Assembly: GCF_024228675.1 (NCBI RefSeq)
Contig: NZ_CP100462.1
Span: forward strand, 310,001 to 374,000
Origin: Salinigranum marinum
GTDB taxonomy: Archaea > Halobacteriota > Halobacteria > Halobacteriales > Haloferacaceae
Reading direction: 5' to 3'
Length of the DNA stretch: 64,000 bases
Below are positions 45,253 to 53,527 of the stretch, piece after piece; the first letter of the stretch is position 1, and every line of letters begins with the position of its first letter. The notes below the pieces were generated by a model. That model was not told where the DNA came from. It made no database searches and was given only the letters and a program-made list of their open reading frames with translations. A program made the position numbers and the translations under genes.

Positions 45253-45493
45253 GGAACGGAAAGTAGAACAGTCCGAGGGCGTTTCGACGGCTGACGGGAC
45301 GTCGATCCCTATCCAGACGTGTCCACTCGGAACACTTCGAGTCACGTCTGTTCCCACGATCCGACGTCCGACTTCCCAATATTCGAAACCGATACTGACT
45401 GCATTAGTTCTCAGGGGGTCGGTTATCAGCGAAAATAATTTTGAGGAGGCGTTTATATTGTTGTTCTCCAGACCCTCTAGAGATGTTTACAGT
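45253..45493 (+). promoter_or_regulatory. upstream region and predicted TATA box of the surface-protein gene
   Basis: This gap holds no supported gene. The AT-rich stretch gcgaaaataattttgagg (about 45429-45446) is followed by gtttatattg (45451-45460), a good archaeal TATA-type sequence 25-35 bp before a short ORF at 45494 and about 170 bp before the surface protein's GTG. It probably drives rightward transcription of both. Confidence 0.45.
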
Positions 45494-45610
45494 ATGTACA
45501 ATCCAACAACAGCCTCGAACGGACGTGCGGTCGGAACCGACGGCCGGGTGGGGCCCAGAGGGCCGAGCACCGGCATCACGGACCTGCCGGACGATCCACT
45601 GGGATGGTAA
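45494..45610 (+). CDS. possible 38-aa ORF upstream of the surface-protein gene
   Basis: The ATG at 45494 opens a frame beginning MYNPTTASNGRAVGTDGRVG and ending ITDLPDDPLGW. It lies about 35 bp downstream of the TATA-like box, in the position of a leaderless first gene, and 18 bp before the GTG of the large surface protein. There is no homology clue. Its place resembles the tiny ORFs in front of two genes of the giant operon. Confidence 0.3.
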   Translation: MYNPTTASNGRAVGTDGRVGPRGPSTGITDLPDDPLGW

Positions 45611-45628
45611 CTCCCCCGGGGCGGGACC

Positions 45629-48600
45629 GTGAGCGCCGGGACACGGCAGTCGCTCGCGACGCTCGCAGTCGTCGCCGTGGTCGTCATCGCGAGCGTAGCT
45701 GGCGTCACGGCTGTCGCGAGCGCTGCCGACACGACACAGCCGACTGCGAGCGCGACCGTCGACGACGCGACGCTCTTCCTGGGGAGCTGGGCTGCGTTCG
45801 ACGCCAGCGGCTCGACGGACAACGTCGGCGTCGACAGCTACTCGTGGGAGTTCGGTGACGGCACCACGGGAACCGGCCCGACGCCGAACCACACGTACAC
45901 GAGTCCGGGCGAGTACACCGCGACGGTGACAGTGAGCGACGCCGCCGGGAACACGGATACGGCGACGGTGACGGTCACCGTAGAGAACACCAACCCCACC
46001 TACCACGGCGGGCCAGCGCGTCTCGGTAACTACCCGAACCAGCAGGGGCCATCGTCGACCCCAGAAGAAGTCTGGAACCTCACCGACGGGACGCCGCTGG
46101 TGATGCAGCCGACTATCGTGGACGGAACGCTGTACGTCGCGTTCCACGACGGCGGGAAACTGTACGCGCTCGAACCCGAAACCGGCGCAGAACAGTGGAG
46201 CGCCACGCCAGGCGGGTCGTCGGGCTCGACGTGGACCACGCCCACGTACGCGAACGGCGTGCTCTACATCGGTACCAACGACTACAAGCTCCACGCGATC
46301 GACGCCGCGACCGGCACCGAACTGTGGAACTACTCGACACAGACCAACGTTCGCTCGGCTCCGGCTGTGGTCGACGGTGTCGTCTACTTCGGCAGCAACG
46401 ACGGCAACATGACCGCAGTCGACGCTTCGACCGGCAAGGAGCTGTGGTACTACACCGAGTACCAGCCTGTCCTCGTCGAATCGAACCCCGCGGTGGTGGA
46501 CGGCGTCGTCTACTTCGGGAGCGACGCCGACAACGTCACCGCACTCGACGCCGACACGGGGGCGAAACTCTGGAACTTCTCTACGGTCGATGAGGTCCAG
46601 TCCGATCCGACCGTCGTCGACGGGACCGTCTTCATCGGGAGTGACAGCACGTCGGGCGAAACGTCCGGTGACGGCCAGGTGTACGCGTTGAACGCCACCG
46701 ACGGTACCAAGCGGTGGAATCACACGATGCCTGGCGACGTCGACGCCGGTGTGGCGTACGCCGACGGCATCGTCTACGCCGGGAGCCGAGGGGGGACCCT
46801 CGATGCGTTGAACGCCACCGACGGCAGCGTCGAGTGGAGCGTCGCCGGGCAGGACTTCCGTGGCGCGCCGGTCATCGCGGGCGGCGTCCTCTACATCAGC
46901 GATTTCGGCAACAGCACGGTCCATGCGTTCGACGCGACGACCGGCGATGAGCTGTGGTGGTACGACTCGCCGACGGGTAACCTGTACGCGACGCCGCTGG
47001 TGTGGAACGGCTCCCTCTACTACGGGAGCGTTTCGCACTTCTACGCCCTCGGGTCGCCGCTGGTGTCGTCCATCGCCGTCACGAACCCCGAGAGTCAGAA
47101 CGTCACCGTCACCGTCGAAACCGTCGAACAGCTGAGTTCGATCGACGTGTCGATCTCCGGTGCGGAGACGGCGTCAGTCGCGCTGGGCGACTTCACCGAA
47201 ACCCAGAACGAGGGGACATACGTCTACACCCACACCCACGAGGGCAGCACGGACGGGACGTACACCGCAACGGTCGACAGCGCGTCGGGCACCGGAGGCA
47301 GTAGCGACAGCGGACAGTCCGACAGCGTCGCCGTCGACACGACGACGCCAGTGATTTCGGGGTTCAGCGCGACGAACGCCCCCGGGCGGGACGTCTCGGT
47401 CACGTTCGACTCGGACGAGTCGCTCGGCACCATCGCGGTCGGTATCTCGGGCGCAGAGACCGCGTCGCTCAAAACCGCCGACTTCTCCGAGAGCGGAAAC
47501 GGCCCGTACAGCTACACAGCGACGTACAGCGGGAGCGTCGACGGCGACTACACCGCGACGCTCACGACCGCCACTGACGCCGCCGACAACGACGGTGCCG
47601 CCGCCCAGAGCGACACAGTCACGGTCGACGCCGGGGCTCCGGACGTCGCCAACTACAGCGTCGCCAACCCGACGGGCGCGTTCGTCAACGTGAGCTTCGA
47701 CGCGAACGAGTCGCTCTCGACGATCTCGGTTTCGGTGACCGGTCCCGAGACGGAGACGCTCACGGAGACGTCGTTCTCCGAGTCGTTCGACGGGGAGCGG
47801 AACCGGTACAACTACACGGCGACGACCCAGGTCGGTACGAGCGGAGACTACACGGCGACGCTCGACAGCGCCGTCGACGGCGCGGGCAAGGACGGCGCCT
47901 CGGGCGAGTCGGGCACCGTCACGATCGACGCGAGCACGCCGACGATCTCGTCGTACACCGTCACCAATCCCTCCGCAAAGGACGTCCAGGTGTCGTTCGA
48001 CGCCGACGAGCGGATCGACTCCGTCGGGGCCACCGTTTCGGGCGCGGAGTCGGCCACGCTCGGGACCGTCGATTTTACCGAGACGGACAACGGAGACGGG
48101 ACGTACACGTACGCGGCGACGTACTCCGGGAGCGCGGACGGGAGCTACACGGTCACCCTCGACTGGGCGCAGGACGCCGCCGGTAACGACGGCGCCAGCG
48201 GGCAGAGCGACAGCGTCCCGATCGGACAGGCGGTCGTCTCGTCGAGCATGGCGTACGTCTCGGGGTCGAAGCCGACCATGAACGACCTCGCGCTCGACGC
48301 CTCGTTCTCCGGCGGGCTCCTGCAGGTGCAGGTGAAGAACGACACGGCGAGTGTGTTCGACTTCTCGACCGAGGAGGACTACGAACTCGCCGGCCACGGT
48401 GCCGACTCGACGACCGTGCTCCGGCTCAACCTCACCGTCTCGGGGTTCGTCCCGCGGGCGCTGATCGGCAGCGCCCGTAACGTGACGTGGACGCGGACGA
48501 ACAACGGTGACGGCACCTGGAACGTCTCGATCGAAGGATCACCGGCGGCCGTCGAGTCGTACTTCGCCTCGGACGGGTCGACGCCGCAGACGTGGGACGG

Positions 48601-50557
48601 GACGATCCAGGCGAACGAGTCACAGGACGCGGCGATGACGTTCGCCGTCGACGACCTCGGCGTGATGAGCGCGACCTACCGCGAGCGGCTGAACGGGTCG
48701 GTCATGACGACAGACGCACAGGAGTTCGGTGCACCCGTCTACAACGCGACGGGATCGAACGACAAGGTCGAACTCCTCGTGAGCGCGCCGCACTTCGCGA
48801 AGGACGGCTCGGTCAACGACGGCTTCTTCGAGGCGTACCTTCCGCCGGCCATACTCACTGACTGGGGAGTCACCGCGGCGGACCTCACCGGCCAGTTCGA
48901 CGACGCCGACCACGAGAGCACGGTCACGGCGACGAACGACGGCGGCGCGCGGGTCGACTTCGACATCCACTACTCCGAGGGGAACGCAGCGGTGACCATC
49001 GACACGACGCCCCCGACCATCTCGTCGTTCGCGGTCACGACGCCGGCGAGCGACGAACTCACGGTGACTCTTTCGGCGGACAGCCGGCTATCCACGCTCA
49101 GCGTGGGCGTGAGCGGCCCGGAGACGGCGACCCTCACGCTCGGCGACTTCACCGAGTCCGGGAGCGGCCCCTACACCTACACCGGGACGTTCACGCCGTC
49201 GACGAGCGGTGACTACACCGCGACGCTCGACACCGCTGCCGACGCCGCCGGAAACGACGGTGCTGGCGGCGAGTCGGCGAGCGCGAGTCTGACCGTGGCG
49301 TCGTCCTCGGCCGGGAGCAGCGGATCGAGCGACAGCGACAGTGGAAGCGGAGACGACACCGAGACAACGGAGTTCACCGACGACACGTCCAGCGGGACGA
49401 CCGTGTCAGTCAGCGACGACACGTCCGGCGACGAGGCCACTGACAGTGACTCCGAGTCGACCGGTGACGAACCGGTCGCGTCCGAGTCGGCTCCCGACCG
49501 CAAGCGGATCGAGGTCAGCGGTGCTCGGGCGAACGTTCCGGTGCGTATCAAGCTCTCACAGGACGCCGCCGGTGAAGGGAACACCGGAGCAGCGTCCGAC
49601 GAGGCACCACCCGACGGTTCCGCGGTTCCCGATGAGCCGTCGCGTCAGAACGTCCGGGCCGACGGCCTCGACCTGACGCTCACGCGCGGCCGCGACGCGT
49701 CGCTGACCGTCGAGACGCGGGAAGCGACGCCGCTGACGAGCGGCTCCGACGGGCAGGACACGACGGTGGACCGGACAACCGAGAAGTTCGACGACACGGA
49801 CAGACGGTTCGTGACCGAGACGGGGGCTCGGCCGCTGGGGTACATCGAGGTCGGTCACGACGTGCCGGACACCGAGATCAGCGCCGTGACTCACCACTTC
49901 CGCGTCCGGAAATCGTACCTCGACGCCGCCGAGGTCGGGTCCGACGAGGTCCAGCTATACCGTGACGAGACCACCGGCTGGCGCGGACTGGAGACGAACG
50001 TCGTCGACGAGACGGACGAATTCTACGTCTTCGCGGCCGATTCGCCTGGCCTGTCCCTCTTCACCATCGGAGTCCGCACCGCGACGTTCGACCTCCAAGA
50101 GGTCGAGATCGTCGGAGACCGTGCTCGCGCGCCCGGCGACGAACTGGTCGTCGAGGCGACGGTCACGAACGTGGGTAACGAGGCAGGTAGCTACACCGCC
50201 TCGCTCGGTCTCGACGACGACTCCGTCGCGGAGACGACCATCGATCTCGCGCCAGGAGCGACCCGGACGATCCGACTGCGAACGACGCTCCCCGAGACGG
50301 TGGGGGACCGTGTCGTTACCCTCGGCTCCCGAGAGGTCGCGCGGCTGTCGATCGGCCGTCCCACGAACACCAAGAGGATTGAGACGGACATCTCGGTGAC
50401 CGGTGGCACGGAGCCAACGCCCGATGGCGGGGCCGAATCAGTCGACGGCGACACCGGTCAGTCGGGGTCCATCCCGACGGTCCTCCTGATCGTCGTCTCG
50501 CTCGGGTCGCTCATCGGGGCCGGCTGGGCGTGGCGACGGCGCGAACGCAGTGAGTGA
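45629..50557 (+). CDS. large secreted surface protein: PKD, PQQ beta-propeller, Ig-like repeats, PGF-pre-PGF, CARDB
   Basis: A 1642-residue protein from a GTG start. A Sec-type signal peptide covers about 1-35 (LATLAVVAVVVIASVAGVTA). A PKD domain lies at about 40-118 (SYSWEFGDGTTGTGPTPNHT). PQQ-type propeller repeats at about 135-478 have recurring LYALEPETGAEQW and VYFGSNDGNMTAVDASTG patterns. Five or so Ig-like repeats follow at about 480-870 and again near 1120-1220 (NDGASGQSDSV-type endings). After a Ser/Asp linker come a PGF-pre-PGF domain (VTHHFRVRKSYLDAAEVGSD, about 1396-1483), a CARDB domain and a C-terminal membrane anchor (about 1614-1636) with a basic tail. It probably acts in cell-surface adhesion or binding. 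Confidence 0.85.
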   Translation: MSAGTRQSLATLAVVAVVVIASVAGVTAVASAADTTQPTASATVDDATLFLGSWAAFDASGSTDNVGVDSYSWEFGDGTTGTGPTPNHTYTSPGEYTATVTVSDAAGNTDTATVTVTVENTNPTYHGGPARLGNYPNQQGPSSTPEEVWNLTDGTPLVMQPTIVDGTLYVAFHDGGKLYALEPETGAEQWSATPGGSSGSTWTTPTYANGVLYIGTNDYKLHAIDAATGTELWNYSTQTNVRSAPAVVDGVVYFGSNDGNMTAVDASTGKELWYYTEYQPVLVESNPAVVDGVVYFGSDADNVTALDADTGAKLWNFSTVDEVQSDPTVVDGTVFIGSDSTSGETSGDGQVYALNATDGTKRWNHTMPGDVDAGVAYADGIVYAGSRGGTLDALNATDGSVEWSVAGQDFRGAPVIAGGVLYISDFGNSTVHAFDATTGDELWWYDSPTGNLYATPLVWNGSLYYGSVSHFYALGSPLVSSIAVTNPESQNVTVTVETVEQLSSIDVSISGAETASVALGDFTETQNEGTYVYTHTHEGSTDGTYTATVDSASGTGGSSDSGQSDSVAVDTTTPVISGFSATNAPGRDVSVTFDSDESLGTIAVGISGAETASLKTADFSESGNGPYSYTATYSGSVDGDYTATLTTATDAADNDGAAAQSDTVTVDAGAPDVANYSVANPTGAFVNVSFDANESLSTISVSVTGPETETLTETSFSESFDGERNRYNYTATTQVGTSGDYTATLDSAVDGAGKDGASGESGTVTIDASTPTISSYTVTNPSAKDVQVSFDADERIDSVGATVSGAESATLGTVDFTETDNGDGTYTYAATYSGSADGSYTVTLDWAQDAAGNDGASGQSDSVPIGQAVVSSSMAYVSGSKPTMNDLALDASFSGGLLQVQVKNDTASVFDFSTEEDYELAGHGADSTTVLRLNLTVSGFVPRALIGSARNVTWTRTNNGDGTWNVSIEGSPAAVESYFASDGSTPQTWDGTIQANESQDAAMTFAVDDLGVMSATYRERLNGSVMTTDAQEFGAPVYNATGSNDKVELLVSAPHFAKDGSVNDGFFEAYLPPAILTDWGVTAADLTGQFDDADHESTVTATNDGGARVDFDIHYSEGNAAVTIDTTPPTISSFAVTTPASDELTVTLSADSRLSTLSVGVSGPETATLTLGDFTESGSGPYTYTGTFTPSTSGDYTATLDTAADAAGNDGAGGESASASLTVASSSAGSSGSSDSDSGSGDDTETTEFTDDTSSGTTVSVSDDTSGDEATDSDSESTGDEPVASESAPDRKRIEVSGARANVPVRIKLSQDAAGEGNTGAASDEAPPDGSAVPDEPSRQNVRADGLDLTLTRGRDASLTVETREATPLTSGSDGQDTTVDRTTEKFDDTDRRFVTETGARPLGYIEVGHDVPDTEISAVTHHFRVRKSYLDAAEVGSDEVQLYRDETTGWRGLETNVVDETDEFYVFAADSPGLSLFTIGVRTATFDLQEVEIVGDRARAPGDELVVEATVTNVGNEAGSYTASLGLDDDSVAETTIDLAPGATRTIRLRTTLPETVGDRVVTLGSREVARLSIGRPTNTKRIETDISVTGGTEPTPDGGAESVDGDTGQSGSIPTVLLIVVSLGSLIGAGWAWRRRERSE

Positions 50558-50636
50558 TCGATCGATACACACACTGCACGAGACCGATCCAGCCACCGTC
50601 ACGAACTGTTTTCACCGTCCACCCCGACGGACGGAC

Positions 50637-51038
50637 ATGGACCTCCTCGACGCCGCTCCCGTCCCCGAGCGCGCCCACGACGTCAAGCAGCGGGCCCGCG
50701 AGTTCGCCGCCGAACGGATCGAACCAGTGGCCGCCGACTACCCCGCCTCCGGCGAATACCCGTGGGACGTCCTCGAAACCGGCATGGACGCGGGGCTGGT
50801 CGCGGGGGACATCGGCGAGGAGTGGGGTGGAGAGGGCTTCGACCTCCTCGAACAGCCCGCCATCGCCAAGGAGACGTACCGGGCCGACGCGGGCATCGCG
50901 CTCACCCTCCATCTCGCGAGCTTCGGCTGTACTATCGTCGAGAAGTACGGCAGCGAGGCCCAGAAGGAGACGTGGCTCGAACCGGTGGCCGCCAACGAGC
51001 AGATTTCGCGGCCCGACGCTCCGAGACAAACGTCTTGA
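50637..51038 (+). pseudogene. acyl-CoA dehydrogenase, N-terminal fragment
   Basis: From the ATG at 50637 (MDLLDAAPVPERAHDVKQRA) through AGLVAGDIGEEWGGEGFDLL and ALTLHLASFGCTIVEKYGSE, this is the N-terminal helical domain of acyl-CoA dehydrogenases. Similarity ends near 51012 (VAANEQISRPD), after about 125 of the usual 380 residues, where an IS630-type transposase fragment begins on the other strand. The FAD-binding and catalytic parts are gone, so it cannot function in beta-oxidation. Confidence 0.75.
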
Positions 51039-51160
51039 TTGGCATCATCGTTTGTCGGGTGACGCGTGCTCACCTTCTCATCATCTGTTTCGGCGAGGAG
51101 ACGGTCGAGGTCGTCCTCGCTCAAGTGACGGACGATCTCTTTGTTCCGATCTCCACTCAT
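51013..51160 (-). pseudogene. N-terminal fragment of an IS630-type transposase
   Basis: Starts at 51160 with MSGDRNKEIVRHLSEDDLDR and continues LLAETDDEKVS, the usual opening of haloarchaeal IS630-type transposase or its helix-turn-helix protein. Similarity is lost after about 32 residues, near the break in the acyl-CoA dehydrogenase fragment. No terminal repeats were recognised. Confidence 0.4.
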
Positions 51161-51300
51161 GGCTCACATGTCTTGATCCATGATTAAAAGTCACCTTGGT
51201 TACTAAAGGACGGTATTCTGTGTGGATGCACTTCAGAATAATCCGATTTCTATCGAAATCGGTGGTGAACCTCGAAAGTAGTGATATAGAGCATCTATTC
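51161..51300. other. intergenic stretch with a short perfect hairpin
   Basis: No gene is seen. A perfect hairpin ccgatttc-tatc-gaaatcgg lies at 51243-51262; it may be a terminator or the end of the IS630 remnant. Confidence 0.35.
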
Positions 51301-51304
51301 AGCA

Positions 51305-51453
51305 TTTTCGAGGTGGAGCCCCCGACTTCAAGGAGCGAACGGAGTGAGCGAGGAGGTCGGGGAGGAACCCGACATGGGACGACGCAACCGGCATATTCGC
51401 TCCTTTCGCTACGCTTCGGTTGCTCCTTGAGGCCGAAGGCTCCACCTCGAAAA
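51305..51453. repeat. 149-bp element with 16-bp perfect inverted repeats
   Basis: The arms ttttcgaggtggagcc (51305-51320) and ggctccacctcgaaaa (51438-51453) are exact complements. The interior includes aggagcgaacggagtgagcg and other self-complementary stretches like those at tnpB element ends and in the 61.6-61.9 kb region. It interrupts a minus-strand acidic reading frame (51470-51657). It looks like a MITE or a tnpB-type element relic. Confidence 0.55.
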
Positions 51454-51469
51454 ACGATGAATCGCCGCC

Positions 51470-51657
51470 CGGAACGTTGACGGCGGACCGGTGGCGTCAG
51501 GCGTGTCAGACTCGTCTTCTTCGGACATCGATACCGTCTCATCATCCGGCGATTGATCAGGTGTCGGACCGTCTTGCGGACTGGTCGACGACGGATCGGC
51601 CGATGGATCTTCGAGTTCGTCGCTATCTGCGCTCTCTGGGGGTGTTTCTGTACTCAT
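51470..51657 (-). pseudogene. acidic N-terminal fragment, cut by the inverted-repeat element
   Basis: The ATG at 51657 gives MSTETPPESADSDELEDPSA followed by more Ser/Asp/Pro-rich sequence, up to SDTPDATGPP, before the reading frame enters the inverted-repeat element. This is a typical disordered N-terminus of a haloarchaeal protein. It is orphaned here. It could be the missing start of a gene such as the 5'-less OB-fold gene at 44309-45150, but that is speculation. Confidence 0.35.
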
Positions 51658-51830
51658 GGTTGATGGTAAGAGCAGCAACTAGGAGTGGGGAATAAGAGTC
51701 GATGGAATCGGTACCGAGTCGACTCCGACTCTCCCTCACCCCCTTCGGGACGGTAAATTCGCGAATACGACAGGATTAGCAAGAAGCCGCACTGCGACTG
51801 GTTTGAAGACCGATTACGAACTACCTCGAA

Positions 51831-51917
51831 ACATGACCTGGGGAACACTGCGGGACACCTACGTCGCTGCGCTCCAGCACGACTTAGTAGACCTACCCGA
51901 TCAAGCAGCCTTGGTCG
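51831..51917 (+). pseudogene. DUF488-like N-terminal fragment
   Basis: MTWGTLRDTYVAALQHDLVD followed by LPDQAALVGVVRSP resembles the opening of haloarchaeal DUF488-type proteins (VGVVRRPT). Similarity stops at about 51917, where an unrelated open frame takes over in a different phase. Only about 30 residues remain. Confidence 0.45.
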
Positions 51918-52299
51918 GAGTCGTCAGATCGCCAATGCCCTGTCCCAGGGCGACCGGCTCAACGAGGCGGCACAGGCGGACAACCGGCGGTCGCTCCGAG
52001 ACGATATCGTCGACGAGCTGGCAGCGATCGACGCCGGCGACCGACAGAAAACCGTGAGCGTGTGGGACGGCGATCTCGCAGCGTTCGTCGCGGTGCTCGA
52101 TCGAGATACGAATGCTGAGCATCGCGCGGCGGTCGGGCACGCCCTGCGGGAGGCCCTGGGGCGCGACGACGACGACAGCGACGTCGATCGGAGTGAGGTC
52201 CTCCGCCTGGCGCTCCGACTCGGGTTCACCGAGGCAGCGCCCGAGTATCTCGACACGCTCCGGGAGGCGATCGGCGACCACGCCGCTGATCGCCTATAG
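51918..52299 (+). pseudogene. C-terminal part of an uncharacterised helical acidic protein
   Basis: A start-less frame reads SRQIANALSQGDRLNEAAQA, DDIVDELAAIDAGDRQKTVS, VWDGDLAAFVAVLDRDTNAE, LGRDDDDSDVDRSEVLRLAL and ends AIGDHAADRL at 52299. It is helical and typical of plasmid-borne haloarchaeal hypothetical proteins. The GTG at 52054 could act as a late start for an 81-residue product. It is fused to the DUF488 fragment, so the 5' part is missing. Confidence 0.4.
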
Positions 52300-52365
52300 G
52301 AATTCCTGTAGCACCGTAAATCGCGGCTCAGATTGCTTTTGGACTTCCTACAGGATTTCCTATAG
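52294..52365. repeat. 18-bp inverted repeat, 36-bp spacer
   Basis: The arms ctataggaattcctgtag (52294-52311) and ctacaggatttcctatag (52348-52365) are complementary at 17 of 18 positions. Each arm is itself partly palindromic (ctatagg-aattcc-tgtag). The left arm overlaps the stop of the preceding reading frame. It could be a terminator, an operator pair or a recombination site. Confidence 0.55.
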
Positions 52366-52549
52366 ACTCAAGAAACCTCGTGAATCGGAGATACAATCAC
52401 TCACTGTGAGATAGAGAGAATGGGTTCAGCAGAACTGCCCGTTTCTGTCGGGGTCTGATGGACAAGCCGCATTCGAAGTCGGCAGCGGAAGAGCGACGTA
52501 CGCTCTCTTCGGCGAGGATTCAAGACCCAGGAGTGCCTATTAGAATTCA
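52366..52549. other. intergenic region upstream of the DUF433/DUF5615 pair
   Basis: No gene. The AT-rich stretch just before 52550 (gtgcctattagaattcaATG) may contain promoter elements for the pair. Nothing else is recognised. Confidence 0.35.
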
Positions 52550-52840
52550 ATGGCGACCCAGCAGTATCGAATCGTCTCCGCCGAGGACTCAGAGATTCAC
52601 GGGGAGCCCCACATAGAGGGGAGCCGCGTCACCGTCCGAGATGTGCATGGGCGCGTCGAAGAGCGCGGACTCGCCCCCGAGCGAGTCGCCGAGCGATACA
52701 ACCTGGATATCGCAGACATCTACGAGGCGCTCGCGTATTATCACAACAATCCCGAGGAGATGCGGCGGGTCGAGAAGCGCCACGAGCGAGCCGCCACCGA
52801 AGCGAAAGCGCGGTCGTCACTCACGCCACCCGATCGCTGA
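52550..52840 (+). CDS. DUF433 antitoxin-type protein
   Basis: A 96-residue protein starting MATQQYRIVSAEDSEIHGEP with the DUF433 core HIEGSRVTVRDVHGRVEERG and ERYNLDIADIYEALAYYHNN. It lies 3 bp before a DUF5615 gene, the usual partner. DUF433-DUF5615 pairs are predicted toxin-antitoxin modules in which DUF433 is the antitoxin. It appears complete, while its partner is truncated. Confidence 0.75.
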   Translation: MATQQYRIVSAEDSEIHGEPHIEGSRVTVRDVHGRVEERGLAPERVAERYNLDIADIYEALAYYHNNPEEMRRVEKRHERAATEAKARSSLTPPDR

Positions 52841-52843
52841 TCG

Positions 52844-53077
52844 ATGGCGTATCGGCTCATCCTCGACGAAAACGTCGAACGTGAAGTGTTCCATCGGCTT
52901 GAGAACTACGGGCACGACGTCGAGCATGTCGATTTCGTGCCCGAGCTCGGGAAGGGGACTGCCGACCATCCGATCGCGCAGTATTCGCTCGACACTGATC
53001 GTGTGATTGTGACGTACGACGACGACTTCGTACCCAGCGCAGCCATCACGTCGACGATGGTCCGTGGGACGGTCTGA
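52844..53077 (+). pseudogene. DUF5615 (PIN-like) toxin, C-terminally truncated
   Basis: Reads MAYRLILDENVEREVFHRLE, NYGHDVEHVDF and TDRVIVTYDDDFV. These provide the first PIN-like aspartate (LDEN) and the second acidic cluster (YDDDF). After about residue 65 the family's last helices are missing; the frame instead runs into the antisense of a minus-strand gene fragment and stops at 53077. The last catalytic part is lost, so activity is unlikely. Confidence 0.65.
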
Positions 53078-53379
53078 TGGTCGTCCGGGAAGAACACCCG
53101 GAAGCGGGTACACGATTCCTGCGGTGGGACAGTCTCCCACCAGTCCTCGCTGGAGCCCCAGCTATCGAACATCGCCTCGTCGCTCCCGTAGCCGACCGTG
53201 ACGCCGTCGATCGGCGACCAGTCAGTCGGCAGGTGGTCTGCCTGCCCTTCGAGTATCCGGAGAACGGCGTATCGAAGGTACTCGTGGGCCTAGTTGTCCG
53301 TCGTTCGAGCGATCTGATTGTGCTGCTCGGCGACGTGCTCGGCTTCCCCGAGGACCGTCGTGAGATAGGGTTCAGTCAT
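53034..53379 (-). pseudogene. minus-strand gene fragment with an in-frame stop
   Basis: The ATG at 53379 opens MTEPYLTTVLGEAEHVAEQH, then an amber stop at 53290-53292 follows TTDN. In the same frame the sequence goes on convincingly with AHEYLRYAVLRILEGQADHL, VGYGSDEAMFDSWGSSEDWW and RFRVFFPDDHQTVPRTIVDV, up to about 53034, where it meets the truncated DUF5615 gene. It is thus damaged twice, by a nonsense codon and a 3' truncation. No family was recognised. Confidence 0.5.
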
Positions 53380-53431
53380 GATTCGACAGAGGTCAGAATG
53401 TCCCTCCGCCCCTCAGCGGGCGCTGATAGAC

Positions 53432-53472
53432 TTAACCAACATCGTCGGCTGAACCTCCGCTCTGTTGGTTAA
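53432..53472. repeat. palindrome ttaaccaaca...tgttggttaa, copy 2
   Basis: The 10-bp arms at 53432-53441 and 53463-53472 flank a 21-bp spacer. It lies 55 bp downstream of the abiEii stop and mirrors copy 3 (55246-55286) upstream of abiEi, so the two bracket the AbiE module. Copy 1 is at 24198-24240. Confidence 0.7.
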
Positions 53473-53527
53473 AGATCGGGCTACCGAATCCGGTTCCTCC
53501 CGGTCGGCCATCAAAAGCGTCTACGAC

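Noticed and set aside
45404-47038. 544-codon minus-strand ORF opposite the surface-protein gene
   Set aside because: It is the antisense of the signal peptide, PKD and propeller coding sequence. Its product is Arg/Val-rich without any family pattern, as expected for a shadow frame in GC-rich DNA.
47174-48397. 407-codon minus-strand ORF
   Set aside because: Antisense of the Ig-like repeat region of the surface protein; arginine-rich and repetitive only because the sense strand is repetitive.
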